From Actinomycetota bacterium (GTDB taxonomy: Bacteria; Actinomycetota; Humimicrobiia; Humimicrobiales; Humimicrobiaceae), in the NCBI GenBank assembly GCA_023380915.1, contig JAMCSM010000046.1, positions 1 through 12,953 of the forward strand: a stretch of 12,953 bases of DNA, read 5' to 3'. A model generated the notes under the pieces. The model saw nothing but the letters and a program-made list of their open reading frames with translations, had not been told where the DNA came from and did no database searches. Position 1 is the stretch's first letter; every line of letters begins with the position of its first letter. This document shows positions 7,607-12,953 of this stretch, piece by piece. The position numbers and the translations under genes were made by a program.

Positions 7607-7611
7607 CTCCT
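7607..7611 (-). promoter_or_regulatory. Shine-Dalgarno site that supports the upstream start of the GT2-GT4 gene
   Basis: On the minus strand AGGAG is the strongest ribosome binding site in the divergent gap. It sits 8 nt from the in-frame ATT at 7596-7598 and 11 nt from the in-frame CTG at 7593-7595. The nearest TTG in frame (7422-7424) is about 180 nt away and has no comparable site. The position supports initiation at ATT or CTG. Confidence 0.55.
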
Positions 7612-7639
7612 GAAAAAGAAAATAATTAATTTTTTTTAA

Positions 7640-7667
7640 ATTATAACAAACAATTTAATATAAACAA
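7640..7667 (-). promoter_or_regulatory. Extended -10 promoter for the GT2-GT4 gene
   Basis: On the minus strand TTGTTT (7667-7662) is followed after 16 bp by a perfect TATAAT (7645-7640), and TG one base upstream makes an extended -10 (TGTTATAAT). Transcription would begin near 7633, giving a leader of about 35 nt that contains AGGAG and reaches the proposed ATT start at 7598. On the plus strand the same bases give TATAAC (7642-7647), a possible -10 for the divergent gene, so the two promoters may overlap. Confidence 0.55.
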
Positions 7668-7673
7668 TAATTA

Positions 7674-10118
7674 ATGTTAAAATGTAGTAAATGTCTTAAT
7701 AGAATTATTAAATCAATAATGATCGAACAAATAAAAATTACTTTTTTAACCGACCGGATGATCAAAGGGCATGGGGTTGATCTTGTTGTTGACAGATTGG
7801 CAGACGGCCTCGTCAGAAAGAGGTACCTGTGCGAAGTTTACGCAAACACTGTTGATGAAACCTTTGCAAACCGCCAATCTTACAGGATTTATAAGCTCCC
7901 CAATATCGGCCTTGCAAATTTCTATGTCCTGGAAAGAAGAATAAGAAAATTTGCCGGTTTTTTTAACAGCAGGGACACAGATCTATTTATAATTCAGTCC
8001 TTTCCTTTTTACAGTCTCATACCTCTGCTAAAATCACCCGCACTTGTTGTGGATCATGGCATAGTATCGACAATCGGCATGCCCCTCAAAAGAAGAATAT
8101 ATTATAAATACCAGCAATTAAGCCAGAACCTCTCATATTTCAGGAAAGCAAAAAAAGTTATCTGTGTGTCAAATTATCTTTTGAATCAACTGCCTGATTA
8201 TATAAAAGGGAAAGCAGCTTCTATTTATAATGGTGTGGACCATTACAGGGAAGATAATATTTCAAAGGAAGAAATATCTGATTTCAGGTCAAATCTTGGA
8301 ATTTCGGAAAATGACATCCTGCTTCTTTATGTAGGCAGGCTTAATCTGACAAACCAGCCTTACAAAGGTCTTGCTGAACTGGTAAACATTTACCAGAAGG
8401 TCTCACTAAAAAATAAAAATATCAAACTTCTTGTAGTAGGATACGGGTCTAAAAATGATGAAGAATTGTTAAAAAACCAGGGCCTTATTTCACTCAGGAA
8501 TGTTCCGGAAGAGATGATGCCCATGATTTATAATGCAAGCGATATCTATACCACCTGCTCAAAGTGGGAAGGGTTTGATCTGCCTGTAGGAGAATCGCAA
8601 TATTTCAGCAAACCTGTTATCTGTTATGATATTGCAGCTCATCCTGAAATCATGATAAACGAAAAAACAGGATTTATAGTCAAAAATGCTGAAGAATTCT
8701 CTGATAAAATCATTGTACTTTCAGAAGATGCAAAACTGCGAAAACAAATGGGTAAAGATGCCGGAGAGTTCATAAGTAAATTTTCCTGGCAGAATAGTGT
8801 AGATAACTACGATAAAGAAATAAAAAAAATATTTACAGTAAAAACAACCAAAAAATTAACCACAGGCTTTGAAAAAGAAGCACTGGAAGAAAGTTTTGGT
8901 ATAAAAGATTTCGGCCCGAAATCCGGAAATAAAAAGGTTTCTATAATAATAGTAAATTACAACTCTTCTTATCCGTGCATTAAAGAATGCATAGAATCTC
9001 TGAAAAATCAAACTTATAAAAACATTGAAATATTGATTTTTGATAACAATTCACAAAATAATACAATGTCTCTTATAAAAAATGATTACAGCGACATTAA
9101 AATAATTAATTCAGATAAAAATTTGGGACTGGGCGCAGCTTTGAATCAGTCAATAAAAAATGTCAATGGCGAATATATCCTGATTTCTAATTTTGATGTT
9201 ACCTATGACAAAATTGCTGTTGAAGAACTTGCTGAGGAAATTACAAAACTTGATAATAAGTTCATAGGGCTTGCACCCAAAATAAAACTGTATTACCAGA
9301 AGGAATATATTGAAAGTGTGGGAATATTCCTTTATAACAATTTTTATATTGGCTATAACGGTATAGGGCAGCTTGATCTGGACCAGTACAATAAGATCGA
9401 AGATATATTTGGTGTTTCTTTTACATCGGCATTTCTTAAGAGAGAATGTTTCAGCAAAAGCATGGTTGGAGAAATTGATCCCACCTTTTTCTTATTTTAT
9501 GAAGATATTGACTTTTGCTACAGGGCAAATCTTCTCGGATATAAATTCAAATCCTGCCCCACATCAATATGCTTTCATAAATATGCTTACAGCTTCAGGG
9601 ATGAAGCCACTTCGTTCCAGGTAAAATATTACTACCAGAAATTAAATTGTATGAAGACTGTCTACAAGGATGCGGAACTGCAAAATGTAAAAAGGACAAT
9701 TGTCAATGAACTGGGAATCCAGAAACAGAATTTAAAAGACAGAAACTTAAAAGAAGTTGCAATAAACATAATCAGGGATTATAAAAAAAGCTTAAGGTAT
9801 CTTAAAAGAAAAAGAGCCTATATTCAGATAACGAGACAGGTATCGGACTGGGCCGCAGTAAAATTCGCATGGGGTGAAAATAACTTTTTTGATTTTGTCA
9901 GGAATGAACCGGTTTATTGCATTTCAAACCTTCTGCTTACTTATAAGAGGCTATTTGCCATAACAGGAAACAGAAAATATGAAGAATATATAAATTATCT
10001 TACGACCCTTGAAAACACAAAATTTAATATAGAATCCGATATATTGAAAAAATTACTGCACGGCAAGCTGGAATATGAACCTGCCTCCATTCATGCCTTC
10101 ATTGAAAAGATTGATTAA
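7674..10118 (+). CDS. Bifunctional glycosyltransferase, GT4 then GT2
   Basis: This 814-residue protein has the reverse domain order of its divergent neighbour. Residues about 18-388 are a GT-B fold GT4 unit: ITFLTDRMIKGHGVDLVVDRL at the start, IYNGVD (184-189), LLYVGRLN, and the Ex7E motif EGFDLPVGE (E299, E307). Residues about 420-660 are a GT-A fold GT2 unit: VSIIIVNYN (422-430), FDNNS (456-460), SNFDV (505-509, DxD-type position) and FYEDIDFCYR (E610/D611). A helical tail of about 150 residues (660-814) matches nothing I recognise. The ATG at 7674 adds MLKCSKCLNRIIKSI before the GT4 fold; a second ATG at 7719 begins right before it and may be the true start. Neither has a Shine-Dalgarno site. 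It probably adds two sugars in sequence on the cytosolic side; sugars are unknown. Confidence 0.87.
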   Translation: MLKCSKCLNRIIKSIMIEQIKITFLTDRMIKGHGVDLVVDRLADGLVRKRYLCEVYANTVDETFANRQSYRIYKLPNIGLANFYVLERRIRKFAGFFNSRDTDLFIIQSFPFYSLIPLLKSPALVVDHGIVSTIGMPLKRRIYYKYQQLSQNLSYFRKAKKVICVSNYLLNQLPDYIKGKAASIYNGVDHYREDNISKEEISDFRSNLGISENDILLLYVGRLNLTNQPYKGLAELVNIYQKVSLKNKNIKLLVVGYGSKNDEELLKNQGLISLRNVPEEMMPMIYNASDIYTTCSKWEGFDLPVGESQYFSKPVICYDIAAHPEIMINEKTGFIVKNAEEFSDKIIVLSEDAKLRKQMGKDAGEFISKFSWQNSVDNYDKEIKKIFTVKTTKKLTTGFEKEALEESFGIKDFGPKSGNKKVSIIIVNYNSSYPCIKECIESLKNQTYKNIEILIFDNNSQNNTMSLIKNDYSDIKIINSDKNLGLGAALNQSIKNVNGEYILISNFDVTYDKIAVEELAEEITKLDNKFIGLAPKIKLYYQKEYIESVGIFLYNNFYIGYNGIGQLDLDQYNKIEDIFGVSFTSAFLKRECFSKSMVGEIDPTFFLFYEDIDFCYRANLLGYKFKSCPTSICFHKYAYSFRDEATSFQVKYYYQKLNCMKTVYKDAELQNVKRTIVNELGIQKQNLKDRNLKEVAINIIRDYKKSLRYLKRKRAYIQITRQVSDWAAVKFAWGENNFFDFVRNEPVYCISNLLLTYKRLFAITGNRKYEEYINYLTTLENTKFNIESDILKKLLHGKLEYEPASIHAFIEKID

Positions 10119-10133
10119 AATAATATTCATTAT

Positions 10134-11318
10134 ATGAAAATTGGGATTGATATTTCAACAATTTTAAATCATGGAATAAATATAGGTTCAGGGCGGTATA
10201 TTTTTAACCTTATAAAAAATCTCCTTGAGATAGACCATGAAGATAATTTTGTATTTACCGGCAGATATACAACCGATCAAAATTTATCTGTTATAGAGCA
10301 ATTCAAGAAATACAGTAACCGGGAAAATAAGATTGAATTCAAACTTTTCAAAGTAACTCAAAAAAAACTGGATTTGTGGAACAGATTAAATTTCCCTCCA
10401 ATTGAATTCATGGGTTTTAAAGCAGATCTTCTGCACTGCCCTGATTATTTGATTCCGCCAACATTGAATAAAAATATTATTTTAACTATCCATGACCTTG
10501 CATTTATAAGATATCCTGAATTCAATTTTGACTGGTTTATAAAAAAATATACGAGAGAAGTTCTTCAAAATGCTCTGAAAGCTAAAAAGATATTTGCAGA
10601 TTCCATAAGTACAAAAAATGATATTGTCAGGTTTTTTAAAATCGATCCTGAGAAAATTGAAGTAGCTTACCTGGCAGCAGACAATTTATTCAGGAAGCTT
10701 GAAGATGGTGAATTAAATAGAAATATTTTAAAAAAATATGAAATTAACAAAAAATACATATTGTCTGTAGGAACAATAGAACCCAGGAAAAATTATATAA
10801 GCCTTATTAAAGCCTTTAACTTGCTGAAAATTAACAACCTGGATATATCAGGCAACCCAAAAGATTTGGCTTTTGATTATGAACTGGTTATTGTTGGAAA
10901 AACCGGATGGAAGAGCGAATCAACTTATGATGAAACCAGTAACAGCCCTTTTAAAAATGACATATTATTTACCGGGAACATTCCTGACAGCGATCTTATC
11001 CAATTATATAATCAGGCCGAGCTTTTTGTCTATCCCTCAATTTTTGAAGGATTCGGACTTCCGGTTATGGAGGCAATGAAATGCGGACTTCCGGTTATAA
11101 CATCTAATTCTTCTTCACTTATCGAGATTGCAGCGGATAAAGAATTACTTTTTGAGCCTTACGATTTTAATGACCTTGCTTTAAAAATGAAATCTATACT
11201 AAAAAATGGAAGATTAAGAAAAGAACTTTCTGAAAAATCATTAAGCCATGCAGCAAAATTTGATTGGAAAAAAACGGCTGAAAAAGTTTTGCCGGTTTAC
11301 AAATTAATTTATAAATAA
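10134..11318 (+). CDS. GT4 family glycosyltransferase
   Basis: This 394-residue protein is a complete single-domain GT-B enzyme of the GT4 family, of usual length. The N-terminal half opens with MKIGIDIS and has GSGRYIFNL (18-26) and TIHDLAF (118-124). The C-terminal half has the typical SVGTIEPRKN (211-220), the Ex7E motif EGFGLPVME (E305, E313) and CGLPVITSNSSSLIE (317-331). This pattern is common among mannosyltransferase-like GT4 enzymes of O-antigen and capsule loci, but the sugar cannot be assigned. It starts 15 nt after the GT4-GT2 gene and is almost certainly in the same operon. The ATG at 10134 has no Shine-Dalgarno site; the protein begins exactly where the family does, so the start is still likely right. 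Confidence 0.9.
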   Translation: MKIGIDISTILNHGINIGSGRYIFNLIKNLLEIDHEDNFVFTGRYTTDQNLSVIEQFKKYSNRENKIEFKLFKVTQKKLDLWNRLNFPPIEFMGFKADLLHCPDYLIPPTLNKNIILTIHDLAFIRYPEFNFDWFIKKYTREVLQNALKAKKIFADSISTKNDIVRFFKIDPEKIEVAYLAADNLFRKLEDGELNRNILKKYEINKKYILSVGTIEPRKNYISLIKAFNLLKINNLDISGNPKDLAFDYELVIVGKTGWKSESTYDETSNSPFKNDILFTGNIPDSDLIQLYNQAELFVYPSIFEGFGLPVMEAMKCGLPVITSNSSSLIEIAADKELLFEPYDFNDLALKMKSILKNGRLRKELSEKSLSHAAKFDWKKTAEKVLPVYKLIYK

Positions 11319-11369
11319 TATATATATTAATACATATTTATAATAATATTAATAAATTTATATAAAACA

Positions 11370-11398
11370 TTGTAATAACACTTATTTTAATATATAAT
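11370..11398 (+). promoter_or_regulatory. Promoter of the histidine kinase gene, in an A/T-only spacer
   Basis: TTGTAA at 11370-11375 (4 of 6 matches) is followed after 17 bp by a perfect TATAAT at 11393-11398, placing the transcription start near 11405 and a leader of about 35 nt before the GTG at 11440. The preceding spacer (11319-11365) is almost pure A/T and repeats the 14-mer TAATAATATTAATA (11341-11354) also found within the palindrome at the left end. No G/C-rich terminator separates it from the GT4 gene. Confidence 0.55.
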
Positions 11399-11439
11399 GA
11401 TGGGAATTTATATATTATTAAAAAATAAACTGAAAAACA

Positions 11440-12953
11440 GTGACTGGAAAAATACTGTCAAATAACCTGAAGGTAGCCTTAACAATCATTATTGGTTTGC
11501 TGATAACTCTTTCTGCTATTTCGGGGCTGGAATATTACCAATATAAGAACGATATAAAAAATTATTCCAAAGAAAAACTTGAAATTACAAGACTGAGTTA
11601 TATACAGCTCTTTAACTCCAATAAATACAGGTTATCTTCCACTATCCTGGCAATTGCCGCCAATGATAAAATAAAAGAGAATTTTGTAAAAGAAGACAGA
11701 GCAGCGCTTTATGATGTTTGTTCCCCCATATTTGAATCCTTAAAACATGATTATAATGTTTCTTACTGGCATTTTGTCAGGCCTGACTGGACCTGTTTCT
11801 TGAATGTTAAAAATCCCGGTATTTATAATGATAAGATTAAAAGTTTTAATCCCGGAAATACAAAAAATAAGAACCCTACTGCTGATTTTCAATTATATGA
11901 AGACAAATTTGTTTTAAATGTAATTTTTCCAGTCTATGAAAAGGAAAACTTAATCGGTTATATTGAAATCGGTGAAGAAACTACCCAATTCCTGCAGCAG
12001 CTTAAAAAAGAAACCAATAATGAATTAAGTATTTTTATTAATAAAAATTATATTACCAGGGAGCAGTTTGATGTAATTAAAGCAGCAAGAAGTTTAAATA
12101 ATAGCTGGGAAGATATGGATAATTATGTAAATATTGAACAGACTCATAAGATAATATATAACGGGCGGCTGGATATTGGTTCATTAAAAAATGAAGGATT
12201 GATTTTAGAAGTTATAAAAGAAAGAAATTTATTTTACAGCAAGTCGGTATTCCCTATTTATGATTCTTCGGGTGAAAAAATAGGTGGAATGTTTGTCTTA
12301 ACAGATATAGATGGAATTCATGATGATTTTATAAGAAGAATTACATTAATTTTTACAATTTATTTATTCTTATTAATTCTTACCGGTTCAGCTCTCTTTA
12401 TAATACTCCAGAGAATTAACAAGGATTTATTAAAGGCTAAAACAGAGGCAGAGCAATCTGCAAAAAAAGCAGCCGTGGCAGATAAGGCAAAAAGTGATTT
12501 TCTTGCAAATATGAGCCATGAAATCAGGACGCCTATGAATGCCATTATCGGTTTTTCCGAAATATTAAGAGATGAACTGGAAAATACCAAATATATTAAT
12601 TATGCGGATATTATTATTACAAGCGGAAAAACTCTTTTGAGTTTGATCAATGATATTCTGGATTTATCAAAAATAGAAGCAGGAAAAATGGAACTGCAGA
12701 ATAGGCCTACGGACCCCCACTCATTATTCAGCGATATTTCCAGAATATTTTCAGTAAAGCTAAAAGAAAAAGGATTAAAGCTTATTACCGATATTGATAA
12801 AAATCTTCCAGGGGCTGTTTTACTCGATGAAGTCAGAACAAGACAGATTCTTTTTAATCTTGTTGGAAATGCAGTTAAATTTACAAACGAAGGATACATA
12901 GAGTTAAAGGTTAGGGGTATTTACTACCCGGATAAAAGTAAGATAGACCTGGT
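11440..12953 (+). CDS. Membrane sensor histidine kinase with dCache_3-like sensor (partial, runs off the end)
   Basis: The frame stays open from a TGA at 11431-11433 to the window end, giving 504 residues from GTG at 11440. A first membrane segment covers about 12-30. An extracytoplasmic sensor (about 35-300) includes [20 protein letters not shown] (98-117) and [18 protein letters not shown] (163-180), which resembles the dCache_3 family. A second membrane segment covers about 301-323. A short coiled linker without PAS leads to the H-box [16 protein letters not shown], with phospho-acceptor H360, then the dimerisation helices ([16 protein letters not shown]) and the N-box [10 protein letters not shown] with N477. 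The later ATP-binding boxes and any receiver domain lie outside the window; this H-box style is common in hybrid kinases. The GTG has no Shine-Dalgarno site, but no better start precedes the first membrane segment. The ligand is unknown. Confidence 0.85.
   Translation, partial: MTGKILSNNLKVALTIIIGLLITLSAISGLEYYQYKNDIKNYSKEKLEITRLSYIQLFNSNKYRLSSTILAIAANDKIKENFVKEDRAALYDVCSPIFESLKHDYNVSYWHFVRPDWTCFLNVKNPGIYNDKIKSFNPGNTKNKNPTADFQLYEDKFVLNVIFPVYEKENLIGYIEIGEETTQFLQQLKKETNNELSIFINKNYITREQFDVIKAARSLNNSWEDMDNYVNIEQTHKIIYNGRLDIGSLKNEGLILEVIKERNLFYSKSVFPIYDSSGEKIGGMFVLTDIDGIHDDFIRRITLIFTIYLFLLILTGSALFIILQRINKDLLKAKTEAEQSAKKAAVADKAKSDFLANMSHEIRTPMNAIIGFSEILRDELENTKYINYADIIITSGKTLLSLINDILDLSKIEAGKMELQNRPTDPHSLFSDISRIFSVKLKEKGLKLITDIDKNLPGAVLLDEVRTRQILFNLVGNAVKFTNEGYIELKVRGIYYPDKSKIDL

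Noticed and set aside
7674..7718. CSKC near the N-terminus of the GT4-GT2 protein as a zinc or redox site
   Set aside because: Only one CxxC pair is present, and the ATG at 7719 may be the real start, in which case these codons are untranslated.
11054..11098. A 15-bp direct repeat, CGGACTTCCGGTTAT, 30 bp apart
   Set aside because: Both copies encode the two GLPV segments of the GT4 motif region in frame, so protein conservation explains the repeat.
11397..11465. A 22-codon frame from ATGATG overlapping the kinase start, as a possible leader peptide
   Set aside because: Its first ATG overlaps the TATAAT box and would lie upstream of the likely transcription start; it has no Shine-Dalgarno site.
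12360..12899. Two minus-strand open frames opposite the kinase
   Set aside because: The plus strand encodes the H-box and N-box of a histidine kinase continuously through this stretch, so these are shadows.

Overview
The window is an A+T-rich bacterial segment using the standard bacterial code (TGA acts as a stop, for example at 778-780 and 3687-3689). It carries no rRNA, tRNA or CRISPR array and no transposase. The gene content (GT-C type DUF2723 protein, bifunctional glycosyltransferases, type II and type VII toxin-antitoxin modules, double-Cache histidine kinase) fits an uncultured, low-GC anaerobic lineage. The sequence alone does not fix the phylum. Atribacterota or a similar low-GC environmental phylum is only a guess.

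Region 1 (1-1752, + strand) holds two complete toxin-antitoxin modules in tandem. First is a ribbon-helix-helix antitoxin with a PIN-domain RNase. A palindrome and a small inverted repeat lie upstream, and the toxin has a TTG start backed by a good ribosome binding site. Second is an MntA-like nucleotidyltransferase antitoxin with a HepT-like HEPN RNase toxin, with its own well-formed promoter at 825-853.

Region 2 (1767-11318) is a cell-envelope glycan or protein-glycosylation locus. It encodes a multi-pass DUF2723 (GT-C-like) membrane protein with an extracytoplasmic beta-sandwich tail; a PF03706-type integral membrane protein on the minus strand; two large two-domain glycosyltransferases transcribed divergently from a gap of about 75 bp; and a stand-alone GT4. 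The two large enzymes have opposite domain order: GT2-GT4 on the minus strand, GT4-GT2 on the plus strand. The cytosolic transferases would build a glycan. The DUF2723 protein would act at or beyond the membrane using a lipid-linked donor. The PF03706 protein may support lipid-linked intermediates or envelope lipid modification. This division of labour is inferred from families and context.

Region 3 (11319-12953) has an A/T-only spacer with a recognisable promoter, then the first 504 residues of a membrane sensor histidine kinase (dCache_3-like sensor, two membrane segments, H-box, N-box) that runs off the window end.

The most useful correction concerns the GT2-GT4 gene. A conventional start at 7424 would remove the first GT2 strands. 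The reading frame continues upstream to an AGGAG site and a promoter but contains no ATG, GTG or TTG there, so an ATT (or CTG) start near 7598 is the best reading. Start signals vary across the window: some genes have clear Shine-Dalgarno sites, and several have none.
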